From NCBI RefSeq assembly GCF_963169125.1, contig NC_084800.1:146564397-146628396 (forward strand): a stretch of 64,000 bases of DNA, in the 5' to 3' direction. Each line of letters opens with the position of its first letter. Within the stretch, counting starts at the first letter, position 1. The position numbers were made by a program, and so were the translations under genes. Below, in pieces: positions 43,811-54,710 of this stretch. The notes below the pieces were generated by a model. That model saw only the letters and a program-made list of their open reading frames with translations. It made no database searches and was not told where the DNA came from. This stretch comes from Humulus lupulus. Lineage: Eukaryota > Streptophyta > Magnoliopsida > Rosales > Cannabaceae.

Positions 43811-43919
43811 TATAACCACAATTATAATCCACTATGACCAAGTCACTATAACTGTGATTATCCATATGTTCAGGATTTAATAGATGTTTATATTAAATAA
43901 ATAATCATGTAAATAAACA
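43811..43919 (-). repeat. 5' LTR of copia1, end
   Basis: It starts with the TATAA duplication and continues the LTR to AATAAACA at 43919. It matches 8235-8350. Confidence 0.82.
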
Positions 43920-43993
43920 AGTGAGCAATGTGATTGACAAGTTAAAATTGATTTCTATTCTTAATTGATAATGAAATGAGGTTACATAGAAAA

Positions 43994-44760
43994 TGTTATA
44001 ATCCAAATTTTCAAGACTCGATAATGCGGAAATATAAATGTTTTCATTTAACAAAATGTTTAAAAATCCCCTATAAAAAAAAACTTTTTAAAAAGTCGTA
44101 TGACCATACTTAACATTTAATACAAACATATTTTACGAATAGTAAAATGAGCCTAGTTTATAAAAATAACACAACATTTCCAAAACAAAACGGCTTCCCA
44201 AAAAGGTCGGTCCACATGTACATTCGCAAGGTAGAATCCAACGCTCACTGCTCTACCTTGCCCTTATTCTTACCTACAACATGAAACAATTAGGTAAGCG
44301 AAAACGCTTATTAAGTTCAACTTTAACAAAAAAAGCATGCATAGAAGACAAGTGGTCATTGACCAAGTTACTGTCCACAGATAACAATAGCTCACAAAAG
44401 TTAGGGTTCCAGATCCATCCGGACCCTGGACAATTAATTTCAAGAATGCAAAAGCGTCCTGGAAAACTATTTCTTATAAACAGATAATTCCCTGCACTCA
44501 GAAAAATCCCAGAGCAAGAAAATATAATATATCACAACTATTTCATATAAACCTATAAATCCCTGCACTCAGAAATTCCTAGAGCAAGTAGATATAATAT
44601 ATAACAATATAATTCGAGACCAACGCTTGATAATTTCCAACAATTCGGGCGTAACATGCCCTCCAGCATAAATGCTAATCTGTAAGAGAGAACTGAGTCT
44701 CAACACTAAGATCTAGCCAATAAATATCCCCATCAAGGGTAACTATCACGTTACCTAGGG
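43994..44760 (-). repeat. LTR fragment of gypsy relic E, left part
   Basis: It begins TGTTATAATCC and shares the LTR landmark 'acatgtacattcgcaagg...ctctaccttgcccttattcttacctac' near 44213-44277 with the other minus-strand LTRs, but is otherwise diverged. It is interrupted after TAGGG (44756-44760) by C and resumes at 54389. The 74 bp before it (43920-43993) hold nothing I recognise. Confidence 0.65.
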
Positions 44761-47046
44761 TGTAACGCCCTGGATAGCCAAGACTGCTACACTGTGTACT
44801 TATAATTGTGCAAGGCTTGCTAATCAAGTCATTATTTTAAAAGCGTGTCATTAAACATGTAAGAGCTACGGTTAAAAAGGTTTTGGTCTCGAAAGACTCA
44901 TTTTATATAATTAAACTGTTACATACACGGGATCCCAAAAGAAACAGAGTTAAAAGTTAATTTACAGACTCCCAAAAACACAAAAACAAAGGTTAGCCAT
45001 GCCAAGGCAAAATAGACAATCTCTGAGTCTCGCGTCCCTGTCTACATCTCAACCATGACGGCTGAGCAGCTGGCTATGTACATTTCGCTCGCAAAGCTCT
45101 CCAATTAGGGCTGATCAAGCTTACCCTTGCCTTTACCTACACCACGTAGCACCCGTGAGCCAAGGCTCAGCAAGAAAACATCATATACAACACAATCAAT
45201 GATATCAGACAGTTAATTCATCAAGTATGAACTCTCATCAAATAATCCACAGTAGACATTCAACACATATGTTCAGGTTCAAGACACAATCAATCACTTA
45301 TCACTCATATCACATAATGTTCAGGGGCGACGACTTAGGTCGCACCCTTCATTTATCCCACTGACTCCGGCTCGCTTAAACCGAGCTCAGTGCATAATAA
45401 CCTATCCTCGGCAACCAGTGGCTGAGCCGCGCCCTGTGCGCTAGTGTAACCCTTGGCACCCTTAGGCCGTTGGTTCACTAAATAGCTTGCATGGCATAAT
45501 ACCATCATTTTAAGCGTTTACAATAGGGAACCCTTAGTCCCGTCACATATATTCAACCAGGTGCAGTTTTCTTACCTTTAGTCTTTACGATTATTGATTA
45601 TGAGCGACACTCCTCAAGCATGATCCGTTCCCGAGCCTAAGCTTTTATCACCTAGTCACAACCAAAGTATAGGGTTCCATTAATATCCAAATATAGGTTT
45701 CCAGTTACAAAACTAACTCCCGGGAATCCAAACTCCACCAAGCACGGTGGTGAAACCAATCCTGAGCATACTAGACCACATTCCCATGCCTAAAATCCCT
45801 AAAAGTTCGAGTGCTTAACTAAGGGCTACGGCCCTTGAAGCGTAGCCGCGGCCCTAGCCTCAAAATAGAACCAAGGATCACCCTGGGCAAAGACACGCGC
45901 TGCGACCCTTGCTTTGGGTGCCGCGGCGCCCACCCTTGGCCGAGCCTCCTTTGGTTTTCTTCAACCTAGGGCCGCAGCGCTCTAGAACAGAGCCGCAGCC
46001 CTTCCCTTCGTGCCCAGAAAATCCACCATTTCTAACATCCAAACCTCACCTTAAACCATCCCAGAGTTCCCCAACTCATAACCAATCAATCCTAACAACT
46101 TTGGAAAAACTTAAACAACATAATTCCACAGAGAACTCAGCCTAACACACACTAATCTTCTCTTTTCAATTTCTGAAACTCAAGAGCTATAAACACTCAA
46201 ACTAGCCATTCAAATCCAATTTAAAACTTCTAAACCATGAATTGAAACTTACCTCTTCTGCTGAACCACTTCACCAAGCCAAAACCAAGCAAATTCCCAA
46301 GCTTTCCTCCTTAGTTCTGTCTTTAAACATCAAAACAATATTTACCTCAAAACCCAACCAAAACCCAGAATTTCTAATCACAGAAAAGGAAATTAAATGC
46401 TTACCTTAGCCCTGATTTAGTCCTTGATTAAATCTTGAGCTAAGCCTCCAAATCCCCACCTCAATTCTCATAAATTCCAGCTTGATTCCCTTAAGATTTC
46501 TGTGTTTCTTTCTTTCCTTGTGTTTCCTTGAGAGAGAGTAGAGAGAAGGGCTGAGAAAGAGTCGGTTTAATTTTCTATCCACTGTTTTCTAAAGCCTCAG
46601 TCTAATCTTATCTCATTAAATCAACCGAGACTCGGGGTGCCGGAAACATCCCCGAGGGAAAAACGGTAAAATCCCCCAATATTCCCGCCTAGACTTCCTA
46701 TCCTCAAATATATCTCCATATATATTTATTTTCATATCCCAATAGTCCAAATAGCTACCCGATACCTAAAATACCCTTGACTTATCCAAAGCCAACTATT
46801 AAGCCCTGTTGTGACTTTTCCCTGCTAACTAGCCCTAGGATCGCCTCGAGTCGTGCTCTGCAAACCTACCCACATAATAATGTGGTTCTCACATTTATCA
46901 CAAATGCATATCATTTTATCATCTATTATCATGCAAGCATTATTAATCATATAATTACACATTTAAATCATATTTAATCCAGTAATGCGCTCCTGGCACA
47001 CTAATCAAGGCCCTTAAGCCTCATTAGCGTATTTGGGGTCGTTACA
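44761..47046 (-). repeat. 3' LTR of C
   Basis: TGTAACGCCC to GGGTCGTTACA, 2286 bp. The GC-rich block is at about 45825-46010, with CCGCGG and GCCGCAGC motifs. It is closely similar to 52100-54388 except for the first 120 bp. Confidence 0.92.
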
Positions 47047-47082
47047 ACTATCCCCTCCTAATGAGAATTTCGTTCTTGAAAT

Positions 47083-47475
47083 TTACCTGAATAGCTCGGG
47101 ATACTGATCCTGCATTGCTGTCTCTAACTCCCAGGTCGCTTCCTCGACCTTGCTATTCCTCAATTCTTTTACTAATAGTATTGTCTTATTCCGTAAGACT
47201 TTGTCCTTCCGATCCAAAATCTGAACTGGTCGCTCCTCATAGGACAAGTCAGTCTGCAACTCTAAGTCCTCATATCTCAACACATGTCTCGTATCAGAAA
47301 CATACTTCCGCAACATGGAGACATGAAACACATTATGAACTCCTGATAGTGACGGTGGCAAGGGCAGCCTATAAGCCACCTGTCCAATCCTCTCTAGGAT
47401 CTCAAAAGGTCCAACAAACCGAGGGCTCAACTTGCCCTTCACTCCAAACCTCTGCACCCCTCTCAGTGGTGAAAC
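47083..47475 (-). pseudogene. Element C integrase C-terminus and chromodomain
   Basis: An open 124-residue stretch from 47457 holds '[20 protein letters not shown]' (GPF/Y-like module, GPF kept), '[17 protein letters not shown]', then a chromodomain '[18 protein letters not shown]' and the terminus 'YPELFR'. The chromodomain is open to its natural end, better kept than in B or D. Upstream it is split from the rest of integrase by a stop near 47476. Confidence 0.87.
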
Positions 47476-48173
47476 TCACAGAAACACGTGGTCCCCTACC
47501 TGGAACTCCACGTTCCTACGCTTAGGATCAGCATAGCTTTTCTGTCTACTCTGCGAAGCAAGCATTCTAGCTCGAATCTTCTCAATAACCTCATTGGTCT
47601 TTTGAACCATATCTAGCCCCAAATACCTTCTCTCACCCATCTCATTCCAGTGAATGGCGATCTGCACTTTCTCCCATATAACATCTCATACGGAGCCACT
47701 CCAATCGTGGACTGATAATTGTTGTTATATGAAAATTCGATCAACGGGAGATACTTACTCCAAGATCCCTCGAAGTCAATCACACATGCCCTAAGCATGC
47801 CCTCCAATATCTGAATCGTCCTCTCAGACTGTCCATCAATCCGAGGATGAAAAACTATGCTAAACTTCAACTGAGTCCCCATAGCTCTCTGCAGAGCTCC
47901 CCAAAACTTGGAGGTAAAGATAGGGTCTTGATCAGATACAATAGACTTTGGAACCCCATGGAGATGAACTATCTCCCTCACATACAGCTCTGCATACTGC
48001 TCCACTGTATAAGTCGACCTCATTGGTAGAAAATGAGCTGACTTGGTGTATCTGTGCACTATCACCCACACCGAGTCATGAAGACCAACTGTTTTGGGTA
48101 GTCCTCCCACGAAATCCATCGTAATATCCTCCCATTTCCACTCTGGGATACCCAAAGACTGAAGCAATCCCAC
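47476..48173 (-). pseudogene. Element C integrase core
   Basis: The 186-residue stretch from 48173 has 'ITMDFVGGLPKTV' (first Asp), 'VPKSIVSDQDPIFTSKFW' (second Asp) and 'IDGQSERTIQ' (Glu), a full DDE set. It then passes through 'EMLYGRKCRSPF' and shifts frame near 47655; the next frame gives 'ARMLASQSRQKSYADPKRR'. The partner of the integrase zinc finger lies upstream at 48198-48472. Confidence 0.87.
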
Positions 48174-48600
48174 TGGTCGCTGATGCTCAGCCTTAAACTA
48201 CTGACATGTCAAACATCTAGGCACATACTCTACCACATCCTTCTTCATCCCGGGCCACCAATATAATGTCCGTAGATCTTGATACATCTTCGTGGTACCC
48301 GGATGAAGTGAGTATGGCGTAGTGTGAGTCTCATCCAATATCTCTCGTCTAATCCCCTCATCTTCCGGAACACATATCCGTCCCTGGTACTGGAGCAAAC
48401 CTGTCTCAGAAACTGTATAATCCTTAGCTGTTCCCGCCAAGACATGCTGCCTAACTTCCTGCAACTGCACATCTACTAACTAACTCTCCTTGATCTGCTC
48501 AAACAAGGTCGACTGCAAAGTGATATTGGCTAACTAGCCTACCACTAGTTCTATCCTTGCCCTGACCATCTCATCAGCTAATTCCCTCGAGATCTAGGTG
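48174..48600 (-). pseudogene. Element C integrase zinc-finger region
   Basis: From 48470: 'QEVRQHVLAG', 'ETGLLQYQGRICVPEDEG', then HHCC residues in 'DETHTTPYSLHPGTTKMY' and 'YVPRCLTCQ'. A TAG follows at the end of the zinc finger, and another TAG just upstream (near 48478) sits where D has Gln, as in B. Further stops occur near 48535 and 48595. Confidence 0.83.
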
Positions 48601-48917
48601 GAACTTTACAACTTTCCTGGGCCCCTCCGGCTCAACGCATCTGCCACCACGTTGGCTTTCCCAGGATGGTAAAGGATGTCACAGTCATAATCCTTTACCA
48701 ACTCCAACCAACGTCTCTACCTCATATTCAGATCCTTCTGGGTAAAGAAATACTTCAAACTCTTATGATCAGTGTATATCTCGTACTTCTCCCCATACAA
48801 ATAGTGACACCACACCTTCAGTGCGAATACCACTGCTGCTAATTCCAAATCATGAGTCGGATACCGCTGCTCATACTCCTTCAGCTGCCGAGATGCATAG
48901 GCTATAACCTTCTCATT
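48601..48917 (-). pseudogene. Element C RNase H
   Basis: Minus-strand reading gives 'ALSRRGP', '[13 protein letters not shown]' (48640-48690), '[11 protein letters not shown]' (about 48770) and the '[12 protein letters not shown]' stretch (about 48820-48860). TAG codons interrupt at about 48718 and 48918, both where Gln is expected. '[10 protein letters not shown]' directly upstream belongs to the preceding open stretch. Confidence 0.8.
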
Positions 48918-49799
48918 CTACATCAACACGCAGCCTAAACCCATCCTCGATGCATCACAGTAGACCACAAGCTTTCCTTCCTCCGAAGGAAGACTCAACA
49001 TAGGTGCAGAAATAAGTCGTCGCTTCAATTCTTGAAAGCTGTTCTCACACCTCTCTGACCAGACAAACTTCTGATTCTTTCTTGTCAACTTTGTCATCGG
49101 TGAAGAAATCTTTAAAAACCCTTCAATGAATCGTCTATAATAACATGCCAATCCAAGGAAACTCCACACCTCCGAGGCATTCCTTGGCCTTGGCCAATCC
49201 CTTACAGCTTCAACCTTGGACGGATCCACCTTAATCCCTTCTGCCCCAACTATGTGTCCAAGGAAAGTCACCTCTGGCAACCAAAACTCACACTTCTTAA
49301 AATTAGCGTACAACTTATGCTCCCTCAACCTCTGCAAAACCTATCGGAGATGCTGCTCATGCTCTGCCTTTGAACTGGAGTATACCAAAATGTCGTCGAT
49401 GAATACAATGACGAACTGATTCAAGAAGTCATTGAACACCCAGTTCATTAAGTCCATAAAAGCTTCTGGGGCATTGGTCAGACCAAAAGACATGAACAAG
49501 AACTCATAATGCCCATTCCGTGTCCGGAAGGCCGTCTTCGGTATGTCCTCATCTTTGATCCTCAGCTGGTGATAACCAGATCAAAGATCAATCTTTGAGA
49601 ACACCGTCTTACCCTATAGCTGATCAAACAAGTCATCAATCCTTGGTAGAGGATACTTATTCTTGATAGTTAACTTGTTCAATTCTCTGTAATCGATGCA
49701 CATCCTCAAAGTCCCGTCCTTCTTCTTAACAAACAACACTGGAGCGCTCCATGGAGAATAATTAGGCCTGATGAAATCCAAATCCAGAAGTTCTTGCAA
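48918..49799 (-). pseudogene. Element C reverse transcriptase
   Basis: 49799-49617 gives '[20 protein letters not shown]' and '[19 protein letters not shown]'; the centre (49400-49600) holds '[17 protein letters not shown]' and an intact catalytic box '[15 protein letters not shown]'; 49337-48918 gives '[18 protein letters not shown]', '[20 protein letters not shown]' and '[16 protein letters not shown]' with the first RNase H Asp. Stops lie at about 49615 (Gln site), 49580 (Arg site) and 49340 (Gln site). Of the three RT genes in B, C and D only this one keeps FIDD. Confidence 0.88.
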
Positions 49800-50409
49800 C
49801 TATATCTTCAACTCTTTCAGTTCCGCTGGTGCCATTCTGTACGGTGTCCTTGATATTGGTTCTGTCCTCAGTGCCAACTCAATCTCAAACTGAATCTCCC
49901 TGTGCGGCGGCAACCCTGGCAGATCCTCAGGGAATATGTCTAAAAACTCACATACCAATTCAGTCTCTCCCGACCCTGCTGGCATAACTCTAGCAGTGTC
50001 CACTACATTAGCCAGAAAACCTATGCATCCCCCCTGCAACAAGTCTCTGGCTCTCAATGCTGAAATCATGGGTACGCGGGGTCTAGACACCGCACCCACA
50101 AAGACAAAAGGGTCCTCGCCCTCAGGCTCAAAAGTAACCATCTTCTTCCTGCAATCAATTGTAGCCCCATACCTTACCAACCAATCCATCCCTAAGATCA
50201 TATGAAAATCCTCCAAATCTAACTCAATCAGATCCATCGAAAGCTCCCTACTATCTACCACCACTGGCAGTGCCCTAATCCATCTCTAGAAACTACCAGT
50301 TCTCCGGTAGGCAATAAAGTCCCAAACCCTGGAGTCCGATTCTCACTAGGTCTACACAGTTTATCAATCACCCTACTAGAAACAAAAGAATGTGTAGCAC
50401 CAGAATCAA
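49800..50409 (-). pseudogene. Element C protease
   Basis: It contains '[11 protein letters not shown]' (about 50390-50410), then after a frameshift near 50285 a 154-residue stretch 'SMDLIELDLEDFHMILGMDW' and '[20 protein letters not shown]', ending in '[10 protein letters not shown]' before TAG at 49800-49802. It is separated from Gag by a one-base loss near 50427. The active-site Asp is present. Confidence 0.85.
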
Positions 50410-51618
50410 TCAATATCGTAAAAGGAAGCCAGCACTAGAAAGCTGACCTATCACTACCGAGGGACTAGCCTCAGCCTCTGCCTGGGTCAAGGTGAATACT
50501 CGAGCTAGAGTCAAGCTATCCAACTTTCCTGATTCACCTTTCTTCACCGTTGGGAAGTCTTTCCTGAGATGCCCTACTGCTCCACACACGAAACATGCCT
50601 TGTCCTGACACTCGCCCAGATGGCGTCTTCTACACCTCGGGCACTCTGGATAGGTCCACCATGCCTCGCCGCCACCCTGACGGCCTCCCTGACCACCCCG
50701 ACCCCTCCTATCAGGACCATTAGCAGTCGAAGTGTCAGGTACCTTCCTCTTGAAGTCACTGGGGCCTTCGCCCCTACCTGTCCCTGAATAAGGAGGCACC
50801 GCTATATGGCCCTCACACCTCACTGCGCTCTCTCTCCGAATCTTGTTCTCCGCTTCCTCAGCGGTAAGGGGCATCTCAACGGCCTGGGCATAAGTTGTTC
50901 CTCCAGGTACCGTTGTGATCCTGACATCCCAGGCTATCATAGCATTGAGCCCCCTGATGAATCGATCTTGCCTAGCAGCATCAGTAGGCACAAGATCTGG
51001 TGCAAACTTCGCAAGCCTGTCAAATTTTAGGGCATACTCAGTAACAGTCATATTGCCCTGCACCAGACTCAAAAACTCATTGACCTTTGCTACTCTCACA
51101 GCAACATTGTAATACTTCTGACTGAACAAATCTCTGAAACCTTCCCAACTCAAGGTAGTAACATCCCTGGTCTGCGATGCCACTTCCCACCAGATGCGGG
51201 CATCCTCTCTCAACATATAAGTGGCACACGCCACTCTATCATGCCCCTCAATCCTCATGAAATCCAGAATTGTAATGATCATAGTTAGCCATTGCTCGGC
51301 TTTCAGTGGATCCTGTCCACCCTCAAAAATTGGGGGTTGCTGCTTCCTGAACCGCTCATACAATGGCTCCCACCTGTTACCAACCTCCCCTGTCTGCACA
51401 ACTGGTACCACTGCAGGTGGTATAGAAGGGGCAGAACTCCCTGATGGAGCCTGCTGTCGCAGGATACGAATCTGCTCATCCTGACTCTGTAATCGAGCCT
51501 GCATATCTGCCATTAATTGCTGCCAGTTCTCAGGGACTGGGGGAGGATTCTGGCCCTGATCATCACTACCGGTCCCAGACCTAGTGCCGGCTAGTCGTGT
51601 TGATTTTCTTGGATGCAT
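50410..51618 (-). pseudogene. Element C Gag
   Basis: It is open from the ATG at 51618 ('MHPRKSTRLAGTRSG') for about 400 codons. An in-frame extension to 51747 exists but is leader sequence, since B and D start at the same place. It holds 'ENWQQLMADMQARLQSQDEQ' (predicted coiled coil), the gag domain with 'DRVACATYMLREDARIWWEV', and a knuckle C342-C345-H350 whose last Cys is Phe (F355, 'HLRKDFP'). Nucleic-acid binding by the knuckle should be lost. The frame slips after 'GQLSSAG', before the protease. Confidence 0.9.
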
Positions 51619-52099
51619 AGCTATCCAAGTCAATCTGCAAATAACGACTCGGCAGTCAGACCATGATGCAGGGTAAAAACTTCTCCAAAATTCATCAATA
51701 GAGCATAACCAATCACAAACATTCAACATATAAGCATCCATCCACAAGCACTAGCAGCTAATAAGCACGCCTCCAATCTCATTACACAATAACGATAAAA
51801 CAGGCAATCGTCCATGCACAAGATACAATTAATCATCCAAATATTCATTTACATGCACGGCGATGTTAATAAACACGCCTCAATATTTTCACACAACAGT
51901 CAAGGGCCAAGCTCTATCAGTATCTCATGCTTCGTAACAATCCAGTAAATAACAACATTCATAGCTCATCCCAGGCACATAATCACATAAACACATATAC
52001 ACATCACCGAACCCTAATTTGAGATTGTCTCTAGCAGCGAATGTAGATGTCCAGCCTGTTTTCAGAAACCCTTAAACCTAGGACGCTCTGATACCAAGT
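51619..52099 (-). other. Element C 5' leader and primer-binding site
   Basis: Non-coding leader. GCTCTGATACCA at 52085-52096 is the reverse complement of the initiator-Met primer site, a perfect match, three bases from the 5' LTR. Confidence 0.87.
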
Positions 52100-54388
52100 T
52101 GTAAAGCCCTAGATAGCCAAGACCACTACACTATGTACTTATAATGGTGCAAGACTTGCTAATCAAGTCTTTATTTTAAAAGCGTGTCAATAAAAATGTA
52201 GGAGCTCGGGTTAAAAAGGTTTTGGTCTCAAAAGACTCATTTTATATAATTAAACTGTTACATACACGGGATCCCAAAAGAAACAGAGTTAAAAGTTAAT
52301 TTACAGACTCCCAAAAACACAAAAAACAAAGGTTAGCCATACCAAGGAAAAATAGACAATCTCTGGGTCTCGCGTCCCTGTCTACATCTCAACCGTGACG
52401 GCTGAGCAGCTGGCTATGTACATTTCGCTCACAAAGCTCTCCAATTAGGGCTGATCAAGCTTAACCTTGCCTTTACCTACACCACGTAGCACCCGTGAGC
52501 CAAGGCTCAGCAAGAAAACATCATATACAACACAATCAATGATATCAGATAGTTAATTCATCAAGTATGAACTCTCATCAAATAATCAACAATAGACATT
52601 CAGCACATATGTTCAGGTTCAAGACACAATCAATCACTTATCACTCATATCACATAATGTTCAGGGGCGACGACTTAGGTCGCACCCTTCATTTATCCCA
52701 CTGACTCCGGCTCGCTTAAACCGAGCTCAATCCATAATAAGCTATCCTCAGCTACCAGTGGCTGAGCCGCGCCCTGTGCGCTAGTGTAACCCTTGGCACC
52801 CTTAGGCCGTTGGTTCACTAAATAGCTTGCATGGCATAATACCATCATTTTAAGCGTTTACAATAGGGAACCCTTAGTCCCGTCACATATATTCAACCAG
52901 GTGCAGTTTTCTTACCTTTAGTCTTTACGATTATTGATTATGAGTGACACTCCTCAAGCATGATCCGTTCTTGAGCCTAAGCTTTTATCACCTAGTCACA
53001 ACCAAAGTATAGGGTTCCATTAATATCCAAATATAGGTTTCCGGTTACAAAACTAACTCTCGGGAATCCAAACTCCACCAAGCACGGTGGTGAAACCAAT
53101 CCTGTGCATACTAGACCACATTCCCATGCCTAAAATCCCTAAAAGTTCGAGTGCTTAACTAAGGGCTGCGGCCCTTGAAGCGTAGCCGCGGCCCTAGCCT
53201 CAAAATAGAACCAAGGATCACCCTGGGCAAAGACACGCGCTGCGACCCTTGCTTTGGGTGCCGCGGCGCCCACCCTTGGCCGAGCCTCCTTTGGTTTTCT
53301 TCAACCTAGGGCCGCAGCGCTCTAGAACAGAGTCGCAGCCCTTCCCTTCGTGCTCAGAAAATCCACCATTTCTAACATCCAAACCTCACCTTAAACCATC
53401 CCAGAGTTCCCCAACTCATAACCAATCAATTCTAACACCTTTGGCAGGACTTATACAACATAATTCCATAGAAATCTCAGCCTAACACACACTAATCTTC
53501 TCTTTTCAATTTATGAAACTCAAGAGCTATAAACACTCAAACCAGCCATTCAAATCCAATTTAAAACTTCTAAACCATGAATTGAAACTTACCTTTTCTG
53601 CTGAACCACTTCACCAAGCCAAAACCAAGCAAATTCCCAAGCTTTCCTCCTTAATTTTGTCTTTAAACATCAAAACAATATTTACCTCAAAACCCATCCA
53701 AAACCCAGAATTTCTAACCACAGAAAAGGAAATCAAATGCTTATCTTAGCCTTGATTTAGTCCTTGATTAACTCTTGAGCTAAGCCTCCAAATCCCCACC
53801 TCAATTCTCAAAAATTCCTGCTTGATTCCCTTAAGATTTCTGTGTTCCTTTCTTTCCTTGTGTTTCGTTGAGAGAGAGTAGAGAGAAGGGCTGAGAAAGA
53901 GTCGGTTTAATTTTGTATCCACTGTTTTCTAAAGCCTCAATCTCATCTTTTCTCATTAAATCAATCCTGAGACTCGGGGTGCCGGAAACATCCCCGAGGG
54001 AAAAATGGTAAAATCCCCCAATATTCTCGCCTAGACTTCCTTTCCTTAAATATATCTCCATATATATTTATTTTCATATCCCAATAGTCCAAATAGCTAC
54101 CCGATACCTAAAATACCCTTGACTTATCTAAAGTCAACTGTTAAGCCCTGTTGTGACTTTTCCCTGCTAACTATCCCTAGGATTGCCTCGATTTGTACTC
54201 TGCAAACCTACCCACATAATAATGTGGTTCTCACATTTATCACAAATGCATATCATGTTATCATCTATTATCATGCAAGCATTATTAATCATAAAATTAC
54301 ACATTTAAATCATATTTAATCCAGTAATGCGCTCCTGGCACACTAATCAAGGCCCTTAAGTCTCATTAGCGAATTTGGGGTCATTACA
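52100..54388 (-). repeat. 5' LTR of C
   Basis: TGTAAAGCCC to GGGTCATTACA, 2289 bp. The GC-rich block is at about 53160-53350. A 120-bp zone at its left end carries about 13 differences from the other copy; the next 120 bp carry about two. Confidence 0.92.
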
Positions 54389-54710
54389 TAGGGCATCGTT
54401 ACTTATCCAAGAGTAAATCCCTCACAAGGGTAACCATCAAGTTACCTAGTGCATCACTACTTATCCAAGAGTGTAATCAAAGTTACACGGGTTTACAGAG
54501 ACTTCTATGTTAATCAGTGGTGTTGGTGAGAAGTTGCCCCTAGGGTGTTTAGCCTCACTCAAAATTGGCAACCCCTAGTATCTCTATGCACTCTCACTGA
54601 AAGGCCAATATTCATGACTACTATCCGGGAATAACTTATCAGAGCACTTGCTCGGGTTCTAACCGTTCACTGATTAAGTAAGCATGAGGGCCCCTAGGTC
54701 CCGTTCATTT
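54389..54710 (-). repeat. LTR fragment of gypsy relic E, right part
   Basis: It starts with the TAGGG duplication. It contains two imperfect copies of 'GTTACCTAG.GCATC..TACTTATCCAAGAGT', the second near 54445-54475. The first straddles the insertion site of C, so C landed in a short tandem repeat. The border with pol near 54710 is approximate. Confidence 0.6.

Larger units (their letters stand above)
6660..43919 (-). mobile_element. Ty1/copia element copia1 (host of nested elements)
   Basis: This is a minus-strand copia element. The 3' LTR is 6660-8350, the coding remnant 8351-9986, the leader 9987-10839 plus 38227-39411, a decayed primer site 39395-39410, and the 5' LTR 39412-40996 plus 43811-43919. 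The two LTRs are nearly equal in length (1691 and about 1689 bp) once the Cassandra insertion is removed. Copia2 lies in the leader, flanked by GTACC and GTATC. The integrase core, RT and most of RNase H are deleted, so the element depended on others or died after the deletion. The flanks (ATTTA at 6655-6659, AGTGA at 43920-43924) do not match, so the outer borders may reflect recombination. Confidence 0.8.
44761..54388 (-). mobile_element. Ty3/gypsy chromovirus element C (Tekay/Del-like)
   Basis: Structurally complete on the minus strand, 9628 bp: 3' LTR 44761-47046, purine tract 47047-47062, gag-pol 51618 down to 47083, primer site 52085-52096, 5' LTR 52100-54388. The duplication TAGGG (44756-44760 and 54389-54393) is exact. 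Domains run in the same order as in B and share sequence. At least nine premature stops lie at positions where B or D has Gln or Arg. Confidence 0.93.

Noticed and set aside
45909..46145. 78-codon open frame in both LTRs of C (also 53249-53485)
   Set aside because: Near-identity reflects the LTR pair, not selection. It runs against the element's own orientation and has no recognisable domain.
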